Positions 7,812 through 15,104 of a stretch of DNA of 20,707 bases are shown piece by piece; position 1 is the first letter of the stretch, and every line of letters begins with the position of its first letter. Made by a program: the position numbers and the translations under genes. The notes beneath the pieces are model-generated. The model made no database searches, had not been told where the DNA came from, and was given only the letters and a program-made list of their open reading frames with translations. Source of the stretch: UBA1422 sp041859095 (GTDB lineage: Bacteria > Bacillota > Clostridia > Peptostreptococcales > Anaerovoracaceae); the NCBI GenBank assembly GCA_041859095.1, contig JBHEKY010000020.1, forward strand, positions 1 through 20,707. Direction: 5' to 3'.

Positions 7812-8210
7812 CTACCATACGTAACAAATCACTTCGCCGCCAACACCCAATTTTCTGGCTTCTTTGTCGCTGATTACTCCGTTTGAAGTGGAGATAATTG
7901 CGATACCCAGTCCACCAAGAACTTTAGGTACTTCGTTGGCCTTGGCATATACCTTGAGGCCCGGCTTAGAGATTTTTTTAATTCCAGTGATTACTTTTTC
8001 GTTGTTGGGACCATATTTCATTTTGACCTGAATGGTTCCCTGCTTGTCGTCCTCTATCACATCAAATCCTTTAATGTAACCTTCTTCGGTTAGAATTCCT
8101 GCTATTGACTTCTTAATTTTTGAAGCCGGAATGTCAACCGTTTCATGACGTACAGTATTGGCATTTCTGATTCTAGTAAGCATATCTGCTATTGGATCTG
8201 TCATTGTCAT
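7812..8210 (-). CDS. rpsH: 30S ribosomal protein S8 (uS8)
   Basis: This 132-residue primary 16S rRNA-binding protein is the spc operon autoregulator in Escherichia coli. It starts MTMTDPIADMLTRIRNA and ends with the conserved STSNGVISDKEARKLGVGG followed by EVICYVW. I place the start at 8210, where AAGGAG lies about 10 nt upstream. A longer in-frame start at 8252 would translate the binding site and a hairpin. The 84-nt spacer to rpsN is the longest in the spc section. Confidence 0.96.
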   Translation of the reverse strand: MTMTDPIADMLTRIRNANTVRHETVDIPASKIKKSIAGILTEEGYIKGFDVIEDDKQGTIQVKMKYGPNNEKVITGIKKISKPGLKVYAKANEVPKVLGGLGIAIISTSNGVISDKEARKLGVGGEVICYVW

Positions 8211-8238
8211 ATCTGTATTTCTCCTTCCTCTACCAGTT

Positions 8239-8252
8239 TTGCCCGCAGGCAA
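8239..8252 (-). other. Stem-loop in the rpsN-rpsH spacer
   Basis: The minus strand reads TTGCC-TGCG-GGCAA, a perfect five-pair stem with a four-base loop, a few bases upstream of the rpsH binding site. A second small hairpin, CGAC-TGTT-GTCG, lies at 8281-8292, just after the rpsN stop region. The role is unknown. The elements could be RNA-processing or S8-related control sites. Confidence 0.45.
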
Positions 8253-8294
8253 CTTAGTAAATTTCCTTAACTCGCTTCTTCGACAACAGTCGGC

Positions 8295-8480
8295 TTACCA
8301 GCTTGCTTTTTTGACTCCGGGGATTTCACCCTTATAGGCAAGTTCTCTAAAACAAATACGGCAAATGCCATACTTCTTGAGAACCGCGTGAGGTCTTCCG
8401 CAGATTTTGCATCTGGTATATGCTCTGGTCGGAAACTTGGGTTTTCTCTGTTGTCTTACTTTAAGAGATGTTTTAGCCAT
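8295..8480 (-). CDS. rpsN: 30S ribosomal protein S14, short zinc-binding type (uS14)
   Basis: This 61-residue protein of the 30S head has C24, C27, C40 and C43 (RCKICGRPHA and GICRICFREL), so it is the short zinc-ribbon form typical of Firmicutes rather than the ~89-residue zinc-free paralogue. It ends GEIPGVKKASW as expected. It follows rplE by 9 nt, the usual location. Confidence 0.98.
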   Translation of the reverse strand: MAKTSLKVRQQRKPKFPTRAYTRCKICGRPHAVLKKYGICRICFRELAYKGEIPGVKKASW

Positions 8481-8489
8481 TGTTCCCTC

Positions 8490-9032
8490 CTACTTCTCAA
8501 ACGGCAGACCCAGAAGCTGCAGTAATGCAAAGGCTTCCTCGTCTGTTTTCGCCGTTGTTGTAAATACAATGTTCATGCCCTTCACCATTTCGACCTTGTC
8601 GTAATGGATTTCAGAGAATATTAATTGTTCTTTGATCCCCATGGAATAGTTCCCACGGCCGTCAAATGCGTTTTTGCTCACGCCTTTAAAGTCTCTCACT
8701 CTGGGAAGAGCGATGTTGAAAAACTTGTCAGCAAATTCGTACATTCTGTCGCCTCGTAAGGTCACTTTGGTGCCTACGGGCATGCCCTGTCTAACTTTGA
8801 AGTTCGCAATGGATTTTTTTGCGGTTGTAATAACCGGTCTTTGCCCTGAAATCAAGCCCAGTTCTTCCACTGCACCTTCCATCAGCTTTGCATTTTCCTT
8901 TGCTTCGCCAAGGCCAATATTTAATGTAATCTTTTCCAATTTGGGAACGTCCATTACGTTTTCGTATTTGAACTGATCCATCATGGCTGTAAATACTTCA
9001 CTCAGATATTTTTCTTTCATTCTGGCTGCCAA
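8490..9032 (-). CDS. rplE: 50S ribosomal protein L5 (uL5), TTG start
   Basis: This 180-residue 5S rRNA-binding protein of the central protuberance contacts S13 and P-site tRNA. Family blocks include KLEKITLNIGLGEAKEN, GQRPVITTAKKSIANFKVR and GNYSMGIKEQLIFSEI. The likely start is TTG at 9032, because AGGAGG ends 7-8 nt before it. The first ATG (9020) would be about 20 nt from that site and would give 176 residues. Confidence 0.96.
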   Translation of the reverse strand: MAARMKEKYLSEVFTAMMDQFKYENVMDVPKLEKITLNIGLGEAKENAKLMEGAVEELGLISGQRPVITTAKKSIANFKVRQGMPVGTKVTLRGDRMYEFADKFFNIALPRVRDFKGVSKNAFDGRGNYSMGIKEQLIFSEIHYDKVEMVKGMNIVFTTTAKTDEEAFALLQLLGLPFEK

Positions 9033-9049
9033 AATCGTCTCCTCCTTTC

Positions 9050-9355
9050 TTAGTCGATTGCGTTTCCGCTTTTACGTGCAAATCTAACTTTTTTGTCACC
9101 TTCCATTTTATATCCTACTTTGGTCGGTGTCTTTGCTTTGCCTTCAACCAGCATGATATTGGACACATGAATGGGTCCTTCCTGATGCTTGATCTCAGCT
9201 GCGGCGGTTCTGCTTTGCTTCTGGTGCTTGGTCTGGATGTTAATGCCTTCGACAATCACCTTATCTTCTTTGGGCATGGCTTTTAACACCTTCCCCTTCT
9301 TTCCTTTGTCTTTTCCGGTAATCACGATTACCATATCATCTTTTTTTATTCGCAT
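9050..9355 (-). CDS. rplX: 50S ribosomal protein L24 (uL24)
   Basis: This 101-residue assembly-initiator protein of the 50S subunit has the N-terminal KOW motif VITGKDKGKKGKVLKAMP. Next come GINIQTKHQK, which fits the rRNA-binding loop, and EGPIHVSNIMLVEGKA. The length is typical. An AGGAGGTGA site directly precedes the ATG. It lies between rplN and rplE. Confidence 0.98.
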   Translation of the reverse strand: MRIKKDDMVIVITGKDKGKKGKVLKAMPKEDKVIVEGINIQTKHQKQSRTAAAEIKHQEGPIHVSNIMLVEGKAKTPTKVGYKMEGDKKVRFARKSGNAID

Positions 9356-9366
9356 GCTGTCACCTC

Positions 9367-9735
9367 CTATAATACTTCCGGTGCCAAAGACACGATCTTC
9401 ATGAAGTTCTTGTCTCTTAGCTCTCTGGCAACGGGTCCGAATATACGAGTTCCAACCGGATTCTTGTCTTCTTTGATGATGACTGCTGCGTTCTGGTCGA
9501 ATTTCACATAACTTCCGTCTGCTCTTCTAGCACCATGCTTCGTTCTAACCACAACCGCTTTGACAACTTCACCTTTTTTGACTAAACCACCGGGTGTTGC
9601 TTGCTTCACGGCACAAACAATGATATCTCCGATATTTGCATACTGACGGCTTGTACCGCCAAGGATACGAATACACAATACCTCTTTTGCACCGGAATTG
9701 TCAGCGACTCTTAATCTGCTCTCTACCTGAATCAT
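9367..9735 (-). CDS. rplN: 50S ribosomal protein L14 (uL14)
   Basis: This 122-residue protein lies at the subunit interface and is where the silencing factor RsfS binds. The N-terminus MIQVESRLRVADNSGAKEVL and the C-terminal block GTRIFGPVARELRDKNFMKI are nearly invariant in the family. It is full length and lies 14 nt from rpsQ and 11 nt from rplX. Confidence 0.99.
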   Translation of the reverse strand: MIQVESRLRVADNSGAKEVLCIRILGGTSRQYANIGDIIVCAVKQATPGGLVKKGEVVKAVVVRTKHGARRADGSYVKFDQNAAVIIKEDKNPVGTRIFGPVARELRDKNFMKIVSLAPEVL

Positions 9736-9749
9736 AGTCTGGTGCCTCC

Positions 9750-10019
9750 TTACTTCACTTTCTCAACGATGTTGACAAGTCTCCATCTTTTTCCTTTGGA
9801 CAGGGGTCTTGTCTCCATAATTCTGACTTTATCGCCAATGTTGCACTCGTTGTTTTCATCGTGAGCTTTCACCTTTTTGGTGGTCTTTACAGACTTACCA
9901 TAAAGGGAATGTCTTACGAAGTCTTCTAATGCTACAACCACAGTTTTGTCCATCTTGTCGCTTACGACGATGCCAACTCTGGTTTTTCTTCTGTTACGGT
10001 CTTGTAATTCAACTGTCAT
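9750..10019 (-). CDS. rpsQ: 30S ribosomal protein S17 (uS17)
   Basis: This 89-residue OB-fold protein is a primary 16S rRNA binder that promotes early 30S assembly. It contains RKTRVGIVVSDKMDKTVVVA, followed by KKVKAHDENNECNIGDKVRI and METRPLSKGKRWRLV. The length is typical. AAAGGAGG lies upstream of the ATG, and the gene begins 16 nt after rpmC. Confidence 0.98.
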   Translation of the reverse strand: MTVELQDRNRRKTRVGIVVSDKMDKTVVVALEDFVRHSLYGKSVKTTKKVKAHDENNECNIGDKVRIMETRPLSKGKRWRLVNIVEKVK

Positions 10020-10035
10020 AATTCATCCTCCTTTC

Positions 10036-10236
10036 TTACTTGGTTTGTCCAAGCTCATTTTCTCTGATGATAGTTTTAACTCGTGCGATGTTTCTCTTGA
10101 TTTCTCTCATTTTGATCGGGTTTTCAAGTTGCCCGGTCACGTGCTGGAATCTCATATTGAACAAGTCTTTTTTCATTTTAGCCAGTTCAGCATTCAGTTC
10201 CAGATCTGTCATTTCTCTCATTTTCTTCAGTTCCAT
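10036..10236 (-). CDS. rpmC: 50S ribosomal protein L29 (uL29)
   Basis: This 66-residue, mostly helical hairpin protein near the exit tunnel forms part of the docking site for trigger factor and signal recognition particle. It has the expected MELKKMREMTDLELNAELAK and FNMRFQHVTGQLENP. Its ATG shares one base with the rplP stop codon (TAATG), and a GAGG/GGTG-like site lies inside the rplP coding end. Coupled reinitiation is therefore likely. Confidence 0.97.
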   Translation of the reverse strand: MELKKMREMTDLELNAELAKMKKDLFNMRFQHVTGQLENPIKMREIKRNIARVKTIIRENELGQTK

Positions 10237-10670
10237 TATGCTTCACCACCCTCTGCTTGTTCATCTTCCTTCATAATGAATTTACATTTGATAGGAAGTT
10301 TGTGCATGGCCAGTCTTATGGCTTCTCTGGCCTGAGCTTCTGTAACGCCCTCTATTTCGAACATTACTCTACCCGGCTTTACGACTGCTACCCAGTAATC
10401 AGGCGCACCTTTACCGGAACCCATTCGGACTTCCGCAGGTTTTTTGGTTACGGATTTGTGCGGGAAAATCATAATATATACTTTACCGCCTCTTTTGATT
10501 GAACGGGTCATCGCGATTCTAGCCGCTTCGATTTGGTTTGCAGTGATCCAGGCCGGTTCCATGGCTACGAGGCCAAACTTACCATATGCAATGGTGTTTC
10601 CTCTTGTAGCCTTGCCTGACATTCTGCCTCTATGTACTCTTCGTCGCTTTACGCGTTTTGGCATTAACAT
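10236..10670 (-). CDS. rplP: 50S ribosomal protein L16 (uL16)
   Basis: This 144-residue protein helps organise the A-tRNA site and is a late 50S assembly component. It starts MLMPKRVKRRRVHRGRMSGK. Conserved ITANQIEAARIAMTRSIKRG and FPHKSVTKKPAEVRMGSGKG segments are present, as is KPGRVMFEIEGV. The stop codon overlaps the rpmC start by one base. The C-terminus has a short acidic tail (KEDEQAEGGEA). Confidence 0.98.
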   Translation of the reverse strand: MLMPKRVKRRRVHRGRMSGKATRGNTIAYGKFGLVAMEPAWITANQIEAARIAMTRSIKRGGKVYIMIFPHKSVTKKPAEVRMGSGKGAPDYWVAVVKPGRVMFEIEGVTEAQAREAIRLAMHKLPIKCKFIMKEDEQAEGGEA

Positions 10671-10695
10671 GGCTTATTCCTCCTTTCGCAGCTGT

Positions 10696-11634
10696 CTATT
10701 CGTCAGCCTGTTCAACCGCAGCACTTACTTCTGCTGCCTGAACGGCCGGTTCTTCTATCTTTGATTTGGGTTGTGGCGCAGGTGTGTTTCGAACTCTTGG
10801 ATTCACTGCCTTAGGAAGTTCGGGCTTGTCATAACGACCGCCGCCACGTCTTGAGTCGCGATTATCGCGCTGTCCGCCGGCTGCGGGACGATCCCCGTCT
10901 TTACGGGGTGGTCTTCTGTCGTCTCTTCTAGCATCGTCTCTTCGAGGTCTTCTGTCTCCACGAGCTTCAGGTTTTTCTTCTCTGATTGCGCTTTGCAGTC
11001 CTTTGTCCAGAATTTCACCATGGTTGATCCAAACTTTGACGCCGATCTTTCCGTAGGTGGTATCCGCTTCAGCAAACCCATAATCAATATCTGCTCTCAA
11101 TGTATGTAGAGGAACATTCCCTTCGCTGTATTTTTCGTTTCTCGCGATTTCAGCGCCGCCCAGTCTTCCGGAGACTAAAACCTTGATGCCTTTTGCATTG
11201 GCTTTCATGGTTCTGCCGATTGCCTGTTTCATGGCTCTTCTGAATGAGATTCGCTTTTCGAGGGCCTGCGCGATGCTCTCAGCGGATAGCTGTGCATCCA
11301 ATTCGGCTCTTCTGATTTCTCTGATATCAATGGCGACGGTTTTCTTCGTCATCTTTTCGATATCTTTCTTTAGTTTGTCAATTCCGTCTCCGGCTCTGCC
11401 GATTACCATGCCCGGCTTGCCAGCCAAGATGGTGATTCTCATTTGGTTTTCAGCCGCTCTGTCGATCAACACTCGAGAAACGCCTGCAGCATAAAGCTTT
11501 TTCTTAACAAATTCTCTGATTTGATGATCTTCAATCAGGAATGTTGAAAAATTAGCTTTTTCTGCAAACCATTTGGAGTCCCAGTCTTTTATGATACCAA
11601 CTCTGAGACCATGTGGACTTACTTTCTGACCCAT
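10696..11634 (-). CDS. rpsC: 30S ribosomal protein S3 (uS3) with long C-terminal extension
   Basis: S3 lies at the mRNA entry site of the 30S head and takes part in mRNA unwinding. Residues 1-216 are a normal S3: MGQKVSPHGLRVGIIKDWDS, a KH type II domain with GKPGMVIGRAG at 72-82, and the C-terminal domain with VSGRLGGAEIAR and PLHTLRADIDYG. The usual family length is about 210-230, but this protein has 312 residues. Residues 217-268 are rich in Arg, Asp and Gly (RRDDARRDDRRPPRKDGDRP), and 269-312 form a Pro/Ala/Glu tail. The start overlaps the rplV stop (TAATG), with GGAGG inside rplV. Confidence 0.97.
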   Translation of the reverse strand: MGQKVSPHGLRVGIIKDWDSKWFAEKANFSTFLIEDHQIREFVKKKLYAAGVSRVLIDRAAENQMRITILAGKPGMVIGRAGDGIDKLKKDIEKMTKKTVAIDIREIRRAELDAQLSAESIAQALEKRISFRRAMKQAIGRTMKANAKGIKVLVSGRLGGAEIARNEKYSEGNVPLHTLRADIDYGFAEADTTYGKIGVKVWINHGEILDKGLQSAIREEKPEARGDRRPRRDDARRDDRRPPRKDGDRPAAGGQRDNRDSRRGGGRYDKPELPKAVNPRVRNTPAPQPKSKIEEPAVQAAEVSAAVEQADE

Positions 11635-11993
11635 TACTGAACCTCCGTTTCTGATCTGTTATCTTTGACTGTCACGCTGATATGGCTGCTTCTTTTAAGA
11701 ATCTTTGATGCTCTGCCCTGTGCACCGGCCCGCCATCTTTTCATGGTGGGTCCCTGGTTGGCAATGATTTCAGCCACATACAGTTCGTCCGGATTCATGT
11801 CAAAATTGTTTTCCGCATTGGCAGCTGCTGACTTAACAACTTTTTCTACCAATTGTGCACCCTTTCCGGGTGTGAATTTCAATATGACCAATGCCTCGCT
11901 TACTTTTTTACCTCTTACTAAGTCTGCAACAGGTTGTAATTTTACAGGAGACATTTTGACATATTTTGCAATTGCTCTTGCTTCCATTTTCAT
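11634..11993 (-). CDS. rplV: 50S ribosomal protein L22 (uL22)
   Basis: This 119-residue protein has a globular domain on the 50S surface and an extended beta-hairpin lining the exit tunnel; changes in that loop give macrolide resistance elsewhere. The N-terminal EARAIAKYVKMSPVKLQPVA and loop QGPTMKRWRAGAQGRA are clear. The start is uncertain between ATG 11993 and ATG 11987: AAAGGAG lies 4 nt before the first and 10 nt before the second. The stop shares one base with the rpsC start. Confidence 0.96.
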   Translation of the reverse strand: MKMEARAIAKYVKMSPVKLQPVADLVRGKKVSEALVILKFTPGKGAQLVEKVVKSAAANAENNFDMNPDELYVAEIIANQGPTMKRWRAGAQGRASKILKRSSHISVTVKDNRSETEVQ

Positions 11994-12002
11994 CGATCTC
12001 CT

Positions 12003-12284
12003 TTACTTCTTCGCTTTGACTTTTCGGTCAGCCGCATGGCCTCGGAAAGTACGGGTCGGAGCAAATTCTCCAAGTCTGTGCCCTACCATGTCTTCCGTGA
12101 TATACACAGGAACATGTCTTCTTCCGTCATGGACTGCGATGGTATGTCCAACCATTTGAGGGAAAATGGTCGATGGTCTGGACCAAGTCTTGATGACTTT
12201 CTTTTCGTTTGTAACGTTCATCTGGTCAATGTGCTTCAGCAGCTTTGCGTTGACGAAAGGTCCCTTTTTCAATGATCTACCCAT
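12003..12284 (-). CDS. rpsS: 30S ribosomal protein S19 (uS19)
   Basis: This 93-residue 30S head protein pairs with S13 near the A site. It starts MGRSLKKGPFVNAKLLKHID. Conserved WSRPSTIFPQMVGHTIAVHD and GRRHVPVYITEDMVGHRLGE follow, then FAPTRTFRGH. The length is typical. It is 16 nt after rplB and 9 nt before rplV. Confidence 0.99.
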   Translation of the reverse strand: MGRSLKKGPFVNAKLLKHIDQMNVTNEKKVIKTWSRPSTIFPQMVGHTIAVHDGRRHVPVYITEDMVGHRLGEFAPTRTFRGHAADRKVKAKK

Positions 12285-12300
12285 TATCTATGCTCCTTCC

Positions 12301-13134
12301 TTATTTTTCGTTTCTTCTCTTCACAATATATTTATCGGAATCCTTCTTTTTCTTTCTGGTCTTGTAACCAAGCGCAGGTTTTCCCCACGGGGTTACCGGG
12401 CTGACTCTTCCGATTCCGGTCTTACCTTCACCACCACCATGAGGATGGTCGTTGGGGTTCATGACGGAACCTCTGACGGTCGGTCGAATTCCCATGTGAC
12501 GTTTTCGTCCGGCTTTTCCGATTTGGATGTTACCATGATCGTCGTTGCCTACTTCACCGATGGTGGCGCGACATTCGATACGAACCTTGCGGACTTCACC
12601 GGAAGGCAGACGCACTTGCGCGTACTTTTCTTCCTTCGCCATGAGTTGTGCGGCGTTTCCTGCTGCACGAACCATTTGACCGCCTTTGCCAGGCTTCATC
12701 TCTATATTGTGAATGATTGTGCCTACCGGGATGTTGGACAGCGGCAGTGCGTTGCCCACCTTGATGTCTGCCTTGGCTCCCGATACGATGACATCTCCTA
12801 CCTTCAGTGTCAACGGCGCGATGATGTATCTTTTTTCGCCGTCTGCATAGAAGATTAGTGCAATGTTAGCGCTTCTGTTCGGATCATACTCGATGGTTGC
12901 CACTTTGCCGGGCACCTCATCCTTGTCCCGCTTGAAGTCGATGATTCGATATTTGGGTCTGTACCCGCCACCTCTATGCCTTACAGTGATTCTGCCTTGT
13001 GCATTTCTTCCGGAATGCTTCTTCAGTGTTACTGTCAAAGACTTTTCTGGTGTGCTTGTGGTAATTTCTTCAAAAGTCGAAACCGTCATCCCTCTTAAAC
13101 CGGGAGTAGTTGGCTTGTATTTTTTAATTCCCAT
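12301..13134 (-). CDS. rplB: 50S ribosomal protein L2 (uL2)
   Basis: This 277-residue protein is one of the most conserved ribosomal proteins and is needed for subunit association and peptidyl transfer. It begins MGIKKYKPTTPGLRGMTV. The OB and SH3-like domains include GRITVRHRGGGYRPKYRIID and PGKGGQMVRAAGNAAQL. The C-terminal block NPNDHPHGGGEGKTGIGR contains the histidine near the peptidyl transferase centre. No truncation or odd composition is seen. Confidence 0.99.
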   Translation of the reverse strand: MGIKKYKPTTPGLRGMTVSTFEEITTSTPEKSLTVTLKKHSGRNAQGRITVRHRGGGYRPKYRIIDFKRDKDEVPGKVATIEYDPNRSANIALIFYADGEKRYIIAPLTLKVGDVIVSGAKADIKVGNALPLSNIPVGTIIHNIEMKPGKGGQMVRAAGNAAQLMAKEEKYAQVRLPSGEVRKVRIECRATIGEVGNDDHGNIQIGKAGRKRHMGIRPTVRGSVMNPNDHPHGGGEGKTGIGRVSPVTPWGKPALGYKTRKKKKDSDKYIVKRRNEK

Positions 13135-13152
13135 TTCTTCCTACCTCCAGTA

Positions 13153-13443
13153 CTATAGGCCTTGGAAAAATTCGATTTGCTTGCTTTTCTCTTTTAGCGT
13201 TACGATCGCTTTTTTTGAGGCAGCTGTTCTACCGATGTTTTTTCCCATTTTTTTCACTTTGCCGTTTACGTTCATGATGTTGACTTTGTCAACGTCCACA
13301 CCGAAGATTTCTTCAACAGCCATCTTAACCTGGGTTTTGTTGGCGTCTACTGCAACCTTAAATGTATATTTTCTGTCCTGAACATCTGCCATACTTTTTT
13401 CAGAAATAACAGGTTTCAGTATAATGTCATAGGCGGTTCTCAT
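13153..13443 (-). CDS. rplW: 50S ribosomal protein L23 (uL23)
   Basis: This 96-residue protein sits at the tunnel exit and docks trigger factor and SRP. The N-terminal segment YDIILKPVISEKSM and the middle YTFKVAVDANKTQVKMAVEE match the family. The ATG shares its first base with the rplD stop codon (TAATG), and GAGGAGGTG lies inside the rplD 3' end, so translation is probably coupled to rplD. Confidence 0.98.
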   Translation of the reverse strand: MRTAYDIILKPVISEKSMADVQDRKYTFKVAVDANKTQVKMAVEEIFGVDVDKVNIMNVNGKVKKMGKNIGRTAASKKAIVTLKEKSKQIEFFQGL

Positions 13444-14066
13444 TATGAATACACCTCCTCAATTTTATTTACAGCATCCTTGGTAATGATGAAATTGGTG
13501 TAATTGATAATTTCATACACATTCATGGTTGTGACCAACACCGTCCGGATTCCCGGGATATTGGCTGCTGACTTAATAACGTTTTCGTCCTTGGTGGACA
13601 TGACAATCAATGCTTTATTCCCTGCTTTGATATTTTCAAGGATTTTGATCATGTCTTTGGTTTTCGGTGCATCCATAGTCAGTGTGTCCAAAACGATCAT
13701 TTCGTTTTCGAGCACTTTGGCTGAGAGTATGGATTTCATTGCAAGTCTTCTGAGGGACTTAGGCAAGGAATACCGATAGCTTCTGGGTTTGGGTGCAAAT
13801 GCGACGCCGCCGCCAATCTGGCTGGGGTCTGTGGTGCTACCCTGTCTATGTCTACCTGTTCCCTTTTGTCGGAACGGTTTTCTGCCGCCTCCGCGGACAT
13901 CGCCTCTTGTCTTTGCGGACTGAGTACCCTGTCTCTGGTTTGCAAGGTAGTTCTTCACTACTGCATGTACAGCATTTTGGTTAGGCTCGATGCCAAAAAT
14001 GTCATCATTGAGCTCTATGGTGCCGGCTTGCGCGCCAGCCATTGTAAGTACTTGTACTTTTGCCAT
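13443..14066 (-). CDS. rplD: 50S ribosomal protein L4 (uL4)
   Basis: This 207-residue protein forms part of the exit-tunnel constriction and, in Escherichia coli, represses the S10 operon. The long tunnel loop (about 45-95) is visible: TRGDVRGGGRKPFRQKGTGR, then RQGSTTDPSQIGGGVAFAPK. In this loop an Ile replaces the Trp common in PQW-x-GGG. The C-terminal domain has the usual alternation of hydrophobic strands. The stop overlaps the rplW start. Confidence 0.98.
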   Translation of the reverse strand: MAKVQVLTMAGAQAGTIELNDDIFGIEPNQNAVHAVVKNYLANQRQGTQSAKTRGDVRGGGRKPFRQKGTGRHRQGSTTDPSQIGGGVAFAPKPRSYRYSLPKSLRRLAMKSILSAKVLENEMIVLDTLTMDAPKTKDMIKILENIKAGNKALIVMSTKDENVIKSAANIPGIRTVLVTTMNVYEIINYTNFIITKDAVNKIEEVYS

Positions 14067-14092
14067 TGTTATTTCCTCCTTCCGTATTCTTT

Positions 14093-14728
14093 CTATTGCT
14101 CTTGGCCTTTTACTGCGTATTGGACACGGAGCAGGCTGCCTTTGCCGCCCGGTACTGCGCCTTTAACCAGTAATAAGTTCCTGTCTTCGATTACTTTGAC
14201 CAGGACGACATTCTGAATCGTAACGGTGTCACGTCCCATTCTGCCCGGGCCGTCATTGCCTTTGAATACTCTGGAAGGATATGTACCTGCCGCCAGTGCA
14301 CCCGCAAGTCTCTTGTGCTTAGATCCGTGGGTCATGGGGCCTCTGTGATGATTGTGTCTTTTGATGTTGCCCTGTGTTCCCTTTCCCTTGGAGATGCCGG
14401 TTACGTCCAAAAGTCTACCTTCTTCAAACGTAGTTGCCGTCATTACCTGGCCAATCTCATAGGAGTCGCCGTCGTCGGGAATGAATTCGATTAAGTGTTT
14501 TTTGACACCCACGCCGGCTTTATTGAAATGGCCGGTCATTGGTTTGTTCACTCTTTGTGGTTTTGCATCTTGAAAGCCAACTTGTACCGCGTTATAACCG
14601 TCGGTGTCAACGGTCTTGATTTGAGTCACGGTCTGGGGGCCGGCTTCGATTACTGATACAGGGATGACTTCTCCTGCCTCTGTGAAAATCTGTGTCATAC
14701 CGATTTTCTTGCCCAGTAAAATTTTCAT
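14093..14728 (-). CDS. rplC: 50S ribosomal protein L3 (uL3)
   Basis: This 211-residue early-assembly protein has a globular domain and a long central extension reaching toward the peptidyl transferase centre. Landmarks are KILLGKKIGMTQIF, SKGKGTQGNIKRHNHHRGPM, THGSKHKRLAGALAAGTYPS and NLLLVKGAVPGGKGS. The extension reads KRLAGALAAGTYP where other bacteria usually have a PGS motif, a mild divergence. Loss of that motif does not suggest a broken gene, since the frame and length are intact. Confidence 0.97.
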   Translation of the reverse strand: MKILLGKKIGMTQIFTEAGEVIPVSVIEAGPQTVTQIKTVDTDGYNAVQVGFQDAKPQRVNKPMTGHFNKAGVGVKKHLIEFIPDDGDSYEIGQVMTATTFEEGRLLDVTGISKGKGTQGNIKRHNHHRGPMTHGSKHKRLAGALAAGTYPSRVFKGNDGPGRMGRDTVTIQNVVLVKVIEDRNLLLVKGAVPGGKGSLLRVQYAVKGQEQ

Positions 14729-14754
14729 ATGTAACCTCCTGTGTTCTTACAGCG

Positions 14755-14790
14755 GATTGCTTTCGCAATCATACTAAGGGAGTAGTCCCT
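14755..14790 (-). other. Tandem stem-loops in the rpsJ-rplC spacer
   Basis: The 64-nt spacer contains two hairpins in minus-strand RNA. AGGGA-CTAC-TCCCT (14777-14790) lies just after the rpsJ stop codon, and GATTGC-GAAA-GCAATC (14755-14770) has six pairs closed by a GNRA tetraloop. No T-tract follows, so they are not terminators. They may be processing or stability elements, since other spacers in the operon are mostly under 30 nt and lack such structure. Confidence 0.6.
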
Positions 14791-14792
14791 CT

Positions 14793-15104
14793 TTATAATT
14801 TGATTTCGATGTCCACACCTGCAGGCAATTCCAGTTTGGTTAATGCGTCTGTGGTCTTTGCGGTGGCGTTAGTGATGTCAATCAGTCTCTTGTGAGTTCT
14901 TTGCTCGAATTGCTCTCTGCTGTCCTTGTATTTGTGGACGGCTCTCAAGATTGTGATGATTTCCTTCTCTGTTGGAAGGGGAATGGGGCCGGAAACTTCA
15001 GCGCCGGTTTTTTTGGCGGTTTCCACGATTTTTGCTGCGGACTGGTCCAACAGTGCATGATCGTATGCCTTTAGCTTGATTCTGATTTTTTGTAATTCGC
15101 TCAT
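14793..15104 (-). CDS. rpsJ: 30S ribosomal protein S10 (uS10 / NusE)
   Basis: This 103-residue protein is part of the 30S head and, as NusE, of transcription antitermination complexes. It starts MSELQKIRIKLKAYDHALLD and contains GPIPLPTEKEIITILRAVHK and EQRTHKRLIDI. The start at 15104 has AGGAGG 6 nt upstream. An in-frame ATG at 15176 would add 24 unconserved residues and translate the binding site. It is the first gene of the operon and is preceded by a structured leader. Confidence 0.98.
   Translation of the reverse strand: MSELQKIRIKLKAYDHALLDQSAAKIVETAKKTGAEVSGPIPLPTEKEIITILRAVHKYKDSREQFEQRTHKRLIDITNATAKTTDALTKLELPAGVDIEIKL

Noticed and set aside
10803..11087. A 94-codon alternative-frame ORF over the rpsC tail
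   Set aside because: It has no binding site, and the repeated Arg codons of the tail keep other frames open. The S3 frame gives a plausible low-complexity tail.
43..15074. Many plus-strand ORFs opposite the ribosomal genes
   Set aside because: They lie antisense to highly conserved genes, lack binding sites and have no recognisable domains.
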